This document shows positions 50,625 through 61,004 of a DNA stretch of 64,000 nt, in pieces (the first letter of the stretch is position 1; each line of letters starts with the position of its first letter). This DNA comes from Geomonas anaerohicana (lineage in GTDB: Bacteria; Desulfobacterota; Desulfuromonadia; Geobacterales; Geobacteraceae), in assembly GCF_016458305.1 (NCBI RefSeq), contig NZ_JAEMHL010000001.1:682001-746000 (forward strand), in the 5' to 3' direction. A program made the translations under genes and the position numbers. Under the pieces are notes generated by a model that did no database searches, was not told the origin of the DNA, and saw only the letters and a list, made by a program, of their open reading frames with translations.

Positions 50625-50932
50625 GTGGCGGTCCGCTCCCCTGCGGGCCATCCCCAGCCGCTTTCTGTTTTATTTTTGTGTAGGACGCGCTGTAGGCAGC
50701 CGCGCTACGGCAGCGCTCGCCGGCGCCCCAGGCCCGGGCGCCCGACGGCCGCCACGGCCGCCACCCCGCCCGGACACGCCAAGGCCTCGTCCCATAGAGG
50801 GGCAGAATAGAAAAGAAATATTCCATCAGCGGTCAACGTCGTCCCCTTCATGAAAATACCCAATTTAACAGAATAAACGCCTGCGCTTGGCCCCGGTCGA
50901 GCGCTCGGAAGACACGAAACAACTTTTTATTC
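50625..50932. other. Gene-free stretch before the acetate CoA-transferase promoters
   Basis: About 300 bp of GC-rich sequence giving way to AT-rich sequence. Short open frames exist on both strands, but none has a ribosome binding site or protein-like composition. I see no clear element here. Confidence 0.5.
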
Positions 50933-50961
50933 TTGACGTGAACGGCAAGTTCAGATTAGAT
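50933..50961 (+). promoter_or_regulatory. Promoter P1 of the acetate CoA-transferase gene
   Basis: TTGACG, 17-nt spacer, TTAGAT. Its predicted start site falls within the palindrome at 50963-50980. Confidence 0.6.
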
Positions 50962-50962
50962 T

Positions 50963-50980
50963 GCATACTGTATACATTGC
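50963..50980. promoter_or_regulatory. Candidate repressor operator at the P1 start site
   Basis: GCATACTGTATACATTGC contains a perfect GTATAC core with partly symmetric flanks (GCATAC and, on the other side, GTATAC/GC). Its position just downstream of the -10 element suits a repressor; TGTATACA-like sites are typical of GntR-type regulators. Confidence 0.5.
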
Positions 50981-51059
50981 CGTACAGTCCGCTCAATACC
51001 GCAGAATGGCGCCTGAGGGGGCGATGGGAGGGCGGTTTGTCGCCGAAGGGGGTTTTTAG

Positions 51060-51088
51060 TTGACTCCATGGCCTCCCTTAAGTAGAAT
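51060..51088 (+). promoter_or_regulatory. Promoter P2 of the acetate CoA-transferase gene
   Basis: TTGACT, 17-nt spacer, TAGAAT. It would give a leader of about 135 nt. Confidence 0.6.
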
Positions 51089-51230
51089 CCGGTTCTAATT
51101 TTTCCCCAAATCCCGATAAATCCGCGTGAGGCAACACGTTTGCCCGGCTCGGATTCGCAGTAAAAATCATGTGATTTGTCAGCTTTACGCTGATTTGGTT
51201 GTAAACATCAAAACAAAACAGGAGGCAGAT

Positions 51231-52829
51231 ATGTCCGAGTACGGCACACTTCAAGACCGGGTACAATGCAAACAACTTTTGAACAAGGTCATGGCTCCCG
51301 AGCAGACCATTGAGTTCTTCAAGAACGGGATGAACCTTGGTTGGTCCGGTTTCACCCCGGCCGGTTACCCGAAAGTGGTGCCCATCGCCCTGGCTGACCA
51401 CGTCGAGAAGAACAACCTGCAGGGCAAGCTGAAGTTCAACCTCTTCATCGGCGCCTCCGTCGGTGCCGAGACCGAAGACCGCTGGGCTACTCTGGACATG
51501 ATCGACCGCCGCTGGCCGTACCAGACCGGCAAGAACATCGCTGCCGGCATCAACTCCGGCCGCATCCGCATGGGCGACAAGCACCTCTCCCTGTTCGCAC
51601 AGGACCTGGGCTACGGCTTCTACACCAAGGACTCCGAGAGCGGCAAGCTGGACCTCGCCATCATCGAGGTTTCCGCGGTCAAGGAAGACGGCTCCCTGGT
51701 GCCGACCTCTTCCTGCGGCGTCATCCCCGAGATCCTGATGATCTGCGACAAGATCATCCTCGAGGTGAACACCGGACAGCCCTCCTTCGAAGGTATCCAC
51801 GACCTCCTGACCCCGCTCACCCCGCCGAACCGTCAGATCTTCGGCATCACCCACGCCGGTGAGAGGATCGGTTCCACCTCCATCCCGTGCGATCCGAGCA
51901 AGGTCGTCGCCGTGGTCGAGTCCAAGCTGCGTGACCAGGGCCGCGCCTTCGCCGAGCAGGATGACACCTCCGAGGCGATCGCCAACCACATCATCGACTT
52001 CTTCACCACCGAGGTGAAAGCCGGCCGTCTGCCGAAGAACCTGCTCCCGATCCAGTCGGGCGTGGGCTCCATCGCCAACGCCGTCATCGGCGGCCTGGCC
52101 AAAGGCCCCTTCAAGAACCTGACCGTGTACACCGAGGTTCTCCAGGACACCATGCTCGACCTGTTCGACTCCGGCAAGCTCGACGCGGCTTCCTCCTGCT
52201 CGCTGTCCCTCTCCGCAAGCCCGGGCTTCCCGCGCTTCTTCGAGAACATGGACAAGTACTTCGACAAGATCACCCTGCGTCCGCTCTCCATCTCCAACGC
52301 ACCGGAGCCGATCCGTCGTCTGGGTTGCATCGCCATGAACACCCCGGTCGAGATCGACATCTTCGCTCACGCGAACTCCACCCTGGTCGGCGGTACCCGC
52401 ATGATCAACGGCCTGGGCGGCTCCGGCGACTTCCTCAGGAACGGCTTCCTGAAGATGATGCACACCCCGTCTTCCCGTCCGAGCAAGACCGACCCGACCG
52501 GTATCTCCTGCGTCGTGCCGCACTGCTCGCACATCGACCACACCGAGCACGACCTCGACTGCGTCATCACCGAGCAGGGTCTCGCCGACCTGCGCGGCCT
52601 GGCTCCGAAGGAGCGTGCCCGTCGCATCATCGAGAAGTGCGCCCACCCGGATTACAAGGCGCAGCTCACCGAGTACCTCAACATCGCCGAGAAGGACTGC
52701 CTGGCGAGGAAGGTCGGCCACGAGCCGCAGCTGTGGGATCGCGCATTCAAGATGCACCTCAACCTTGAGAAGAACGGCACCATGAAGCTCAAGAACTGGG
52801 ATGTGAAGATCGACCTCTGCGAAGACTAA
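51231..52829 (+). CDS. Acetyl-CoA hydrolase/transferase, probable succinyl-CoA:acetate CoA-transferase
   Basis: 532 residues from ATG 51231 with AGGAGG 5 nt upstream; a longer frame from 51126 is rejected because it starts in the leader. The AarC/Cat1-type fold is indicated by LGWSGFTPAGYPK, IQSGVGSIANAVIGGL, the YTEVLQD segment at the place of the family's catalytic Glu, and ITEQGLADLRG. In Geobacter this family activates acetate with succinyl-CoA, linking acetate uptake to the TCA cycle. The codons are unusually uniform (many ACC, GGC, CTG, AAG), as in highly expressed genes. Two promoters and an operator-like palindrome precede it. Confidence 0.92.
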   Translation: MSEYGTLQDRVQCKQLLNKVMAPEQTIEFFKNGMNLGWSGFTPAGYPKVVPIALADHVEKNNLQGKLKFNLFIGASVGAETEDRWATLDMIDRRWPYQTGKNIAAGINSGRIRMGDKHLSLFAQDLGYGFYTKDSESGKLDLAIIEVSAVKEDGSLVPTSSCGVIPEILMICDKIILEVNTGQPSFEGIHDLLTPLTPPNRQIFGITHAGERIGSTSIPCDPSKVVAVVESKLRDQGRAFAEQDDTSEAIANHIIDFFTTEVKAGRLPKNLLPIQSGVGSIANAVIGGLAKGPFKNLTVYTEVLQDTMLDLFDSGKLDAASSCSLSLSASPGFPRFFENMDKYFDKITLRPLSISNAPEPIRRLGCIAMNTPVEIDIFAHANSTLVGGTRMINGLGGSGDFLRNGFLKMMHTPSSRPSKTDPTGISCVVPHCSHIDHTEHDLDCVITEQGLADLRGLAPKERARRIIEKCAHPDYKAQLTEYLNIAEKDCLARKVGHEPQLWDRAFKMHLNLEKNGTMKLKNWDVKIDLCED

Positions 52830-52849
52830 TCTTTCGCAGCAGCAAGCAG

Positions 52850-52888
52850 CAAAAAGGCCCCGCCGGCAACGGCGGGGCCTTTTTTTTG
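52850..52888 (+). terminator. Terminator of the acetate CoA-transferase gene
   Basis: AAAGGCCCCGCC and GGCGGGGCCTTT pair around a short GGCAAC loop, followed by a long T run. Confidence 0.95.
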
Positions 52889-52907
52889 TTCGGCGGCCGG
52901 TCTGACT

Positions 52908-52979
52908 GGGAAGGCTGGGAAGGCTGGGAAGGCTGGGAAGGCTGGGAAGGCTGGGAAGGCTGGGAAGGCTGGGAAGGCT
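52908..52979. repeat. 9-bp tandem repeat, eight perfect units
   Basis: GGGAAGGCT is repeated eight times exactly, then two diverged units (GGGAAGACC, GGGAAGTTG). It lies between the converging CoA-transferase and xerC genes. Confidence 0.97.
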
Positions 52980-53037
52980 GGGAAGACCGGGAAGTTGGCC
53001 GTGAGGGGGGCAGGGCCGGCGACTAGCTGGGTGCTGG

Positions 53038-53913
53038 CTAGTCGCGGGCCTTGGGATGGGCTTTGTCGTACACCTCCATCAGCTTGTCGATGCTGACGTG
53101 GGTGTACTTCTGGGTGGTGGAAAGCGAGGCGTGGCCCAACAGCTCCTGGATGGCCCTGAGGTCGGCGCCCCCTTCCAGGAGGTGGGTGGCGAAGGTGTGG
53201 CGCAGCGTGTGCGGTGAAACCTTGCGCATGGCGGCGATGAGCAGCATGTGGTCGTCCACGATGCGCGTGACGCTGCGGCGGTTGATCCTTTTGCCCCGGC
53301 TGTTCAGAATGAGCGGCTCTGCCGGTGCTGGGGCGCCGCGCTCGTCGAGATAGGCGGCAAGGGCGGCCCGGGCGAAGGAGCCTACCGGCACGATGCGCTC
53401 CTTGCCCCCCTTGCCCATGACCCGCGCTACCCCGTCGGTGAGGTCGACGTCCCCCACGTTCATCCCGGTCAGCTCGCTTACCCTGATGCCGCAGGAGTAC
53501 AGCGTTTCCAGCACCGCCCGATCCCGAAGGGGCAGCCTGGTCCCGGCCGGCGCCTCCACCAGCGCGCTCACCTGGTCTATGTTCAGGTGGAAGGGGAGAC
53601 GCTTCTCCTTCTTGGGCGTGCTGACCAGTTCGGCGGGGTTCTTCTCCAGCCGGCCTTCGCGGAGCAGGAAGCGAAACAGCGCCCGGATCGCGGAGAGCTT
53701 GCGCCCGATGGAACTCTTGGCGTGCCCCTTGTGCAGTTGGGCCAGGTATTGCCTGATTGCCAGGTGGTCGACCCCCTCCGGGCGCGGCTCGCCACGCCCT
53801 TCCAAAAAGGACGCGAACTGCTCCAGGTCGCTTTGGTAGGCGGCGAGGGTATGGGGGGAGACGTTGCGCTCGGTCTCCAAGTAAGCGCAGAATTGCTCGA
53901 TGGCGCGTTTCAT
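53038..53913 (-). CDS. xerC: Tyrosine recombinase XerC-type
   Basis: 291 residues, the usual length. A SAM-like N-terminal DNA-binding domain (about 1-90) precedes the catalytic domain with the full active-site set: Arg144 in GIRVSEL, Lys168 in MGKGGKER, His235 and Arg238 in HTLRHTF, His261 in [11 protein letters not shown] and nucleophile Tyr270. It resolves chromosome dimers at dif with XerD near the terminus; no dif site is visible here. Divergent from the DUF362 gene, with only 59 bp between the starts. XerC versus XerD is inferred from overall resemblance. Confidence 0.9.
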   Translation of the reverse strand: MKRAIEQFCAYLETERNVSPHTLAAYQSDLEQFASFLEGRGEPRPEGVDHLAIRQYLAQLHKGHAKSSIGRKLSAIRALFRFLLREGRLEKNPAELVSTPKKEKRLPFHLNIDQVSALVEAPAGTRLPLRDRAVLETLYSCGIRVSELTGMNVGDVDLTDGVARVMGKGGKERIVPVGSFARAALAAYLDERGAPAPAEPLILNSRGKRINRRSVTRIVDDHMLLIAAMRKVSPHTLRHTFATHLLEGGADLRAIQELLGHASLSTTQKYTHVSIDKLMEVYDKAHPKARD

Positions 53914-53972
53914 GGTATGTGAATCTACCTCAGGGTGATCCCGGTTTACAACAGCTTTTGCAGGAGGACGAG

Positions 53973-55109
53973 ATGTACCACGTGGCGCTGGAGCGGGTTT
54001 CCGATTACGGGCGTGAAACGATGAGGGAGGGAGTGGCCCGGCTCCTGGAACCGCTGGGGGGGATGGAGCGCTACGTGAAGCCGGGCGAGCGGGTGCTGAT
54101 TAAGCCCAACCTCCTTTCGGCAAAGCCGGCCGAGGCCGCGGTCACCACGCACCCGGAACTGCTGCGTGCGGTGATCATGGAGGTACAAAGAGCCGGTGGC
54201 GTGCCGCTGGTGGGGGATTCCCCGGGAGTGGGGAGCGGCCGGCGTGTCGCCGAGCGTTCGGGCATCATGGCGGTCATCGAGGAGACCGGTGCCGAGTTCG
54301 TCCCCTTCACCGATGCCGTGCCCGTCGCCGCTTCGGGAACCTTCAAGGAGTTCGAACTGGCGCGCCCGTACCTCGAGGCGGACCGCCTGATCAACCTCCC
54401 CAAGTTGAAAACCCACGAAATGATGACCATGACCTGTTGTGTGAAGAACCTCTTCGGCGCCGTGGTGGGAACCGCCAAGGCGGCCTGGCATCTCAAGGCC
54501 GGTGCCGACAAGGAGCTCTTCGCCAACATGCTCATCGAACTGTACCGGCTGCGCGAACCGGACCTGAACATCGTCGACGCCGTCGTCGCCATGGAGGGCA
54601 ACGGCCCCGGGAGCGGCGACCCCTGCCAGGTCGGCGTCCTTTTGGCCGGGGACAACGCGGTCGCCGTGGACCAGGTGGCCGCGCGGGTGGCTGGGATCCC
54701 GCGGCAACTCCTCTACCTGGAGAGTGCGGCCCGGCGCATGGGGGTTGCGGGCTCGAACCCCGAGGAGGTCGCGGTTCTGGGGGCGGACCCGGACCAGGTG
54801 CTGGAGCGCCCGCTGCGGCTCCCCCACCTTTCCGATGTCCAGTTCGGGCTTCCCGGCTTTTTGAAGAACCGGCTCAGGAATCAGTTCACCTCCCGTCCCG
54901 AGGTTGCCCCCGGTAAGTGCGAGCTCTGCAGCGTCTGCGTCAAGGCGTGCCCGCCGGCGGCGATCCGGGTCCAGGGGGGGAGGCTTCGTTTCGACTACCA
55001 GCGCTGCATCCGCTGCTTCTGCTGCCGCGAGCTCTGCCCCCATGCGGCGCTGACGCTGAGGGACGGCTGGCTGCTGTGGCTGATGAAGAAAAGCAGGCGC
55101 TCCCTGTAG
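53973..55109 (+). CDS. DUF362-domain protein with two [4Fe-4S] ferredoxin motifs
   Basis: 378 residues from ATG 53973 with AGGAGG upstream. The N-terminal 300 residues are a DUF362 domain ([45 protein letters not shown]). The C-terminus holds two clusters of ferredoxin cysteines: [12 protein letters not shown] and [12 protein letters not shown]. Such proteins are frequent in anaerobes but their function is unknown; an electron-transfer or metal-centre assembly role is plausible. No signal peptide. Immediately followed by the promoter of the tiny gene at 55218. Confidence 0.9.
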   Translation: MYHVALERVSDYGRETMREGVARLLEPLGGMERYVKPGERVLIKPNLLSAKPAEAAVTTHPELLRAVIMEVQRAGGVPLVGDSPGVGSGRRVAERSGIMAVIEETGAEFVPFTDAVPVAASGTFKEFELARPYLEADRLINLPKLKTHEMMTMTCCVKNLFGAVVGTAKAAWHLKAGADKELFANMLIELYRLREPDLNIVDAVVAMEGNGPGSGDPCQVGVLLAGDNAVAVDQVAARVAGIPRQLLYLESAARRMGVAGSNPEEVAVLGADPDQVLERPLRLPHLSDVQFGLPGFLKNRLRNQFTSRPEVAPGKCELCSVCVKACPPAAIRVQGGRLRFDYQRCIRCFCCRELCPHAALTLRDGWLLWLMKKSRRSL

Positions 55110-55121
55110 CCGTGGGGCCGG

Positions 55122-55150
55122 TTGACAACGGCAGGGGGGACAATTATATT
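55122..55150 (+). promoter_or_regulatory. Strong consensus promoter upstream of the 24-codon gene
   Basis: TTGACA, exactly 17 nt, TATATT. The predicted start site is about 60 nt before the ATG at 55218. Confidence 0.8.
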
Positions 55151-55217
55151 TTTTCCCATCCTCCGGGAACCACACAGCGAGGGATGCAAATCCAACCAGG
55201 GATAAGGAGATCACAAC

Positions 55218-55292
55218 ATGTGGACTAACTTCTTTATGATCCGTCCGGTGACCCACTGCAAGGAAGGTTGCCCTAGTTGGCCCGTCGCATGA
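55218..55292 (+). CDS. 24-residue protein of unknown function with its own promoter and terminator
   Basis: ATG 55218 follows AAGGAG by 8 nt and opens a 24-codon frame containing MWTNFFMIRPVTHC and CKEGCPSWP, ending at TGA 55292. It has an aromatic, hydrophobic start, two cysteines spaced CX3C and two prolines near the end. It is framed by a consensus promoter (55122) and an intrinsic terminator (55313), so the transcript is about 190 nt. It may be a small protein, a peptide precursor, or a leader peptide in a regulatory RNA. I recognise no family. Reading through the TGA as selenocysteine would run into the terminator and is unlikely. Confidence 0.6.
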   Translation: MWTNFFMIRPVTHCKEGCPSWPVA

Positions 55293-55312
55293 CCGCGGCG
55301 GGCGCCCCATGA

Positions 55313-55347
55313 AGAAAAGCCCCCCGTCGACAGCGGGGGGCTTTTTC
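55313..55347 (+). terminator. Terminator of the tiny-gene transcript
   Basis: AAAAGCCCCCCG and CGGGGGGCTTTTT around TCGACAG; classic intrinsic terminator with T run. Confidence 0.92.
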
Positions 55348-55466
55348 GTTTTTCAATGGAACCGCCTTCCGCCAAGTCCCACAACTACCGCCGCCCTCGG
55401 GTTCTTGCTCCCCCGGATCATAGGGAAACCTCCCTCACCCGCCCTTCGGGCACCCTCTCCCTGGAG

Positions 55467-55532
55467 GAGAGGGAAACCTTTCTCGTGGGAGAGGGAACCC
55501 TTTCTCGTGGGAGAGGGAACCCTTTCTCCTGG
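55467..55532. repeat. 22-bp tandem repeat, three units, within a palindromic region
   Basis: Units begin GAGAGGGAA and end CTTTCTC(G/C)TGG. The flanking GCCCTTCGGGC palindrome and CCCTCTCCCTGGAGGAGAGGG belong to the same repeat-rich stretch between 55420 and 55560. The 443-bp gap 55293-55735 otherwise holds only the terminator and the mltD promoter. Confidence 0.85.
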
Positions 55533-55661
55533 GGAGAGGGGAGCCGTCCTCGCCGAAAGCTAAAGTCGGGTGCCGCATCGCCCGATGCGGCCATAAAGGG
55601 CGCGGGTGCCCGCCGAAGCCGCAGCCGTCTCTTGGCCCGTATTCGTCAAAACCCGTTTGAA

Positions 55662-55690
55662 TTGACAACTGTGCCAAATTCCGCTATTCT
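55662..55690 (+). promoter_or_regulatory. Promoter of the lytic transglycosylase gene
   Basis: TTGACA, 17-nt spacer, TATTCT, about 45 nt before the start. Confidence 0.75.
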
Positions 55691-55735
55691 GCGCACCTGT
55701 GCGTACGCGTGCCGTCACCCAAAAATAGGTATTGA

Positions 55736-57226
55736 ATGCTTAAAGTTACCCTTTTCATACTCGCACTTTTGACCCCCTGCTATGCCCTCGCGGCGCCCGG
55801 AGACCTCCTTCAGGAATCCGGACGCAGGGAGCATCAGACCCAGCAACTCGCCTCGGCTGACCTCGCCCTTTCCAAGGGACTCGGCCTCACTTCCGCAGAT
55901 TTTCCCGGCAACGAAGACGTCGCCTCCGCCGACCCCGATGATTTCGAGTTGAAACTGCCGGAGATGGATCTCCCCGATTCCGACATCCCCCTTACCTTCA
56001 ATTCCAAGGTCGAGTACTTCACCCGCTACTTCCAGGGTTCCGGCCGCGGCTTCTTCGCCAAGTGGCTCTCCAGGAGCGAGCGCTATATCCCGATGATGAA
56101 GACGGTGCTGAAGAAGGAAGGGCTTCCCGAGGATCTGGTCTACCTGGCCATGATCGAGAGCGGGTTCATCCCGCATGCGGTCTCGGTGGCTGCCGCCGTC
56201 GGCCCCTGGCAGTTCATGCCGGCGACCGGAAAGCGCTACGCCCTTAGGATCGATCCCTGGATCGACGAGCGGCGCGACCCGCTCAAGGCCACCGTCGCCG
56301 CAGCACTGTACCTGAAGGAACTCTACGCGCTGTTCAACAACGACTGGTACCTGGCCGCGGCGGGGTACAACGCCGGGGAGAACAAGATCCTGCGCGCCAT
56401 CAACATGTACAACACCCGCGACTTCTGGGAGATCTCCAAGGGGAGCTACCTCGCCCGCGAGACCAAGGACTACGTTCCCAAGCTGCTTGCTGCCGCGATT
56501 ATCGCCAAGGAACCGGCCAAGTACGGCTTCGCCGACGTCGCCTACCTCCCGCCGATCGAGTTCGACCAGGTGCCGATCCCGTCCCGCACCGACCTCGACG
56601 TGATGGCCAAGGCCTGCGGGGTCCCCCTGCAGAACATCAGGGAGCTGAACCCGGAACTGCGCCGCGCCACCACGCCGCCGGACTACCCGGGATACCAGCT
56701 CAAGGTGCCCAAGGGAGCCGGCTCCACCTGCCTTACCGAGTACGCCAAGATTCCCGAGTCCGAGCGCTACGTCGAGCGGGTCAGGAACGTGCAATACCGC
56801 GCCAAGAAGCGCGACACCCTGGCTTCCATCGCCCGGCGCTTCAACACCAGCCAGCAGACCATCGCCGAATTGAACAACCTGGGCAAGAAGAAGGTGAAGC
56901 TGGCCGGCCGCGTGCTGACCATCCCGGTGCAGGTCGCCGCCGCGCGCAGCGAGACGCATCCGGCGCATGCCGCGCAACCGGAGACCCCGGTGCTGGAGGC
57001 GAAGGCTGAGACCAAGGCCCCGATCCACGTGGCCAAGGCCGAGGAGCCCAAGGAATTACACAAGTACTACACCGTCAAAAAGGGCGATACCCTCGCCTCC
57101 CTCGCCAGGAGGTTCAACGTAACGGCCCGGCTCCTCTCCGCATGGAACAACCTGAAGACCCGGGTGGCCCTGAGACCCGGCAAGCGCATCATCGTCGCCA
57201 AGTACCAGGTCAAGGACGAAGGCTAA
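55736..57226 (+). CDS. mltD: Membrane-bound lytic murein transglycosylase D-like, SLT plus LysM domains
   Basis: 496 residues. A signal peptide ends at about residue 20 (ALAA); there is no lipobox, unlike E. coli MltD. The SLT domain spans about 105-270, with catalytic Glu141 in MIESGF, then GPWQFMPATGKRY and AAGYNAGENK. Two clear LysM domains follow: one with KKRDTLASIARRFNTSQQTI (about 353-400) and one with VKKGDTLASLARRFNV (about 445-490). A degenerate LysM-like segment lies before them. It cleaves peptidoglycan glycan strands in the periplasm. A membrane TPR-like gene follows 57 nt downstream. Confidence 0.92.
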   Translation: MLKVTLFILALLTPCYALAAPGDLLQESGRREHQTQQLASADLALSKGLGLTSADFPGNEDVASADPDDFELKLPEMDLPDSDIPLTFNSKVEYFTRYFQGSGRGFFAKWLSRSERYIPMMKTVLKKEGLPEDLVYLAMIESGFIPHAVSVAAAVGPWQFMPATGKRYALRIDPWIDERRDPLKATVAAALYLKELYALFNNDWYLAAAGYNAGENKILRAINMYNTRDFWEISKGSYLARETKDYVPKLLAAAIIAKEPAKYGFADVAYLPPIEFDQVPIPSRTDLDVMAKACGVPLQNIRELNPELRRATTPPDYPGYQLKVPKGAGSTCLTEYAKIPESERYVERVRNVQYRAKKRDTLASIARRFNTSQQTIAELNNLGKKKVKLAGRVLTIPVQVAAARSETHPAHAAQPETPVLEAKAETKAPIHVAKAEEPKELHKYYTVKKGDTLASLARRFNVTARLLSAWNNLKTRVALRPGKRIIVAKYQVKDEG

Positions 57227-57283
57227 CCTGGTCAACCATTTCGCAAATCACGTGACCCGCACCACGAAAGGATAAATCAACCG

Positions 57284-58012
57284 ATGTACAACCTTCTCAT
57301 TTCCGCAGGCGCAGCTATCGCAGTATTCCTCGTCGTCCTCCTCGCCGCCGGCACCTCGTACTGGTGGGCGGCGCTCCTGGGCGCCATGGTCGTATTCATG
57401 GCGAGCTTTTTGATCATCTCACGCATCATCACCAAGAAGCTCGAAGAGATCATGGAGCCGGCCATGAAGGACATTCAGGCCCAGCGCTTCGAGAAGGGAA
57501 TCCGCGACCTCAAGGCCGCGCTGCGCTACGGCAAGTGGCAGATCTACGTGGAGAGCCAGATCAACTCCGCCATCGGCATGGTCTACTTCGTCCGCCGCGA
57601 GTTCGGTACTGCTTTCCCGTACCTGGAGAAGGGCTTCTTCAAGAACTGGGTCACCATGGGCATGCTCGGCGTCACCTACATGAAGAAGAACAAGCACGAC
57701 AAAATGAAGGAGACCTTCGACAAGGCGCTCATGGCGAGCCCCAAGGAGTCGCTGCTCTACGCCCTCTACGGCTACTGCCTCAACGAGATCGGCGAGAACG
57801 TCAAGGCCTGCGAGATCGTGGCCAAGGGTCTGACGAAGCTCCCCGGCGACGACAACCTGAAGCAGAACCTGGAGCTGTTACGCGAAGGGAAGAAGATGAA
57901 GATGAAGGGGTACGGCGAGATGTGGCTGCAGTTCCACCTGGAAAGCATGGCGACCATCCAGAAGCAGCAGATGGCGGCCATGGGCGGAAAGCGCCGAATT
58001 ATCAGAAAATAG
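57284..58012 (+). CDS. Membrane-anchored TPR-like protein of unknown function
   Basis: 242 residues. Two adjacent N-terminal membrane helices (about 5-24 and 28-48) are followed by cytosolic helical repeats resembling TPRs (for example GTAFPYLEKGFFKNWVTMGM and KMKETFDKALMASPKESLLY). The C-terminus is basic and Met/Gln-rich. It may scaffold a complex at the inner membrane; its position after a peptidoglycan enzyme is the only functional hint. Followed by a terminator at 58055. Confidence 0.78.
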   Translation: MYNLLISAGAAIAVFLVVLLAAGTSYWWAALLGAMVVFMASFLIISRIITKKLEEIMEPAMKDIQAQRFEKGIRDLKAALRYGKWQIYVESQINSAIGMVYFVRREFGTAFPYLEKGFFKNWVTMGMLGVTYMKKNKHDKMKETFDKALMASPKESLLYALYGYCLNEIGENVKACEIVAKGLTKLPGDDNLKQNLELLREGKKMKMKGYGEMWLQFHLESMATIQKQQMAAMGGKRRIIRK

Positions 58013-58054
58013 CTTGTAAAGATATCTGAAAAATGCCATATTGAGCTGTTTTTT

Positions 58055-58085
58055 AAGACGGGCTTCGCTGCTCGTCTTTTTATTT
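58055..58085 (+). terminator. Terminator between the TPR-like gene and typA
   Basis: AAGACGGGC and GCTCGTCTT pair with one G-U wobble around TTCGCT; a TTTTATTT run follows. Confidence 0.8.
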
Positions 58086-58116
58086 GTAGCCGAGCCAAGA
58101 AAAGGAGCAGTAAAGC

Positions 58117-59922
<1,806 letters not shown>

Positions 59923-59928
59923 TAAAAT

Positions 59929-59967
59929 CAGCCCCCGCAGCCGCGACCTCGGCTGCGGGGGCTTTTT
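59929..59967 (+). terminator. Terminator of typA
   Basis: AGCCCCCGCAGCC and GGCTGCGGGGGCT form a 13-bp stem followed by TTTT. It lies just before the ribosome binding site of the BamD-like gene. Confidence 0.95.
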
Positions 59968-59997
59968 ATGAACTCATCGCACCTCAAGGAGGCATCC

Positions 59998-60774
59998 ATG
60001 CACTCTCGATCCCTGCGTTTCCTGGGCCTTTGCTCCCTGATCGCCCTCCTGGGCGCCTGCGCCACGGCCCCCGCCCCGGTGAAGACCCCCGAGACCTTCT
60101 TCAAGGAAGGTGAGGCCGCCTATGCTTCCAAGAACTACGCGGAAGCCATCACCCAGTTTAAGAAGGTGAAGGAGAGCTTCAGCAACCCGGAGCTGAGCGC
60201 GCAGGCCGAGCTGAAGATAGCGGACGCCCATTTCGAGAACGGCGCCTTCATCGAGGCGGCCGCCGCCTACGAGGACTTCCGCAAACTCCACCCCACCAAC
60301 GAAAAGGCCCCCTATGCCCTGTACCGGCTGGGGCTTGCCAATTACAACCAGATCACCGGTATCGACACCGACCAGACCGCGGTGAAGAACGCCGTGCACT
60401 ACCTGGAGATGTTCCTGGCCCAATACCCCGGCTCGGAGTACGCGGCCGATGCCAAGGCCAAGCTGGCCGACTGCCGTGACAAGCAGCTTGCCTATGAGAA
60501 TTACGTCGGGAACTTCTACCTCAGGACCAAGAAGTATCCTTCCGCGATCAAGCGTCTGACCGAGGCGCTGCAGCGTTTCCCGGGCGAGCCCGGGTTGGCG
60601 GACACCCTGTCTTACCTGGAGCAGGCCTACCGGAAGTCGGGCGATACCGTGCGTGCCGAAGAGGTGGCCAAAAGGCTCGAGACGGAATACCCGGCCAAGG
60701 CGCGCGAGGCGAAGGGTGAGGCGGTGCAGCCCGCCCCGGGCAAGGACGAACTGCCCATGATCATCTTCAAATAG
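59998..60774 (+). CDS. bamD: Outer-membrane assembly lipoprotein, BamD (YfiO)-like
   Basis: 258 residues from ATG 59998, with AAGGAGG 7 nt upstream; the ATG at 59968 is inside the preceding terminator. The lipobox LLGAC sets the lipidated Cys at about residue 20. Five TPR-like repeats follow (FFKEGEAAYASKNYAEAITQ, AELKIADAHFENGAFIEAAA, and so on). BamD is the essential lipoprotein of the BAM complex that inserts beta barrels in the outer membrane. Length and repeat pattern agree with BamD; a CpoB-type TPR protein is the alternative. Confidence 0.85.
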   Translation: MHSRSLRFLGLCSLIALLGACATAPAPVKTPETFFKEGEAAYASKNYAEAITQFKKVKESFSNPELSAQAELKIADAHFENGAFIEAAAAYEDFRKLHPTNEKAPYALYRLGLANYNQITGIDTDQTAVKNAVHYLEMFLAQYPGSEYAADAKAKLADCRDKQLAYENYVGNFYLRTKKYPSAIKRLTEALQRFPGEPGLADTLSYLEQAYRKSGDTVRAEEVAKRLETEYPAKAREAKGEAVQPAPGKDELPMIIFK

Positions 60775-60794
60775 GAAGAACGGAATTGGGAGAT

Positions 60795-60915
60795 CCTGGT
60801 TCCCAAGCTCCAGCTTGGGAACCCCATATGGTGCAAAGCTCCAGCTTTGTATCCGAGGGAAGTTGGAACATCGGAGAGGCTTTGCGTTCCCAAGGAGGAC
60901 CTTGGGAACGAGATT
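60795..60915. repeat. Dispersed structured repeat, copy B
   Basis: Nearly identical to 2452-2570. Three inverted repeats: GGTTCCCAAG...CTTGGGAACC, CAAAGCT-CC-AGCTTTG and GTTCCCAAGG...CCTTGGGAAC. It begins 20 bp after the bamD stop, in the gap before the minus-strand terminator. Confidence 0.85.
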
Positions 60916-60950
60916 GAAGAACGGCGCAAGATCTCGCTGATCAGAAATAG

Positions 60951-60986
60951 AAAAGGCGCGCGCCCCGGTCCCGGGACGCGCGCCCT
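60951..60986 (-). terminator. Terminator of the REC-PAS-GGDEF gene
   Basis: Minus strand GGGCGCGCG and CGCGCGCC with an inner CCCGGGACCGGGG, followed by TTTT. Confidence 0.85.
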
Positions 60987-61004
60987 TACTGCTACCCGCC
61001 GGCT

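Noticed and set aside
52908-52979. Possible CRISPR-like array
   Set aside because: The 9-bp units are directly adjacent with no spacers, so it is a simple tandem repeat.
55293-55347. Read-through of the TGA at 55290 as selenocysteine
   Set aside because: The continued frame enters the intrinsic terminator and no SECIS-like hairpin follows the TGA at the right distance.
55309-55772. Two plus-strand frames (84 and 138 codons) with SP and EERE-like repeats
   Set aside because: They translate the terminator and palindromic repeats before mltD, a common source of false genes.
60627-60929. 100-codon minus-strand frame
   Set aside because: Consists of dispersed repeat copy B and the antisense of bamD.
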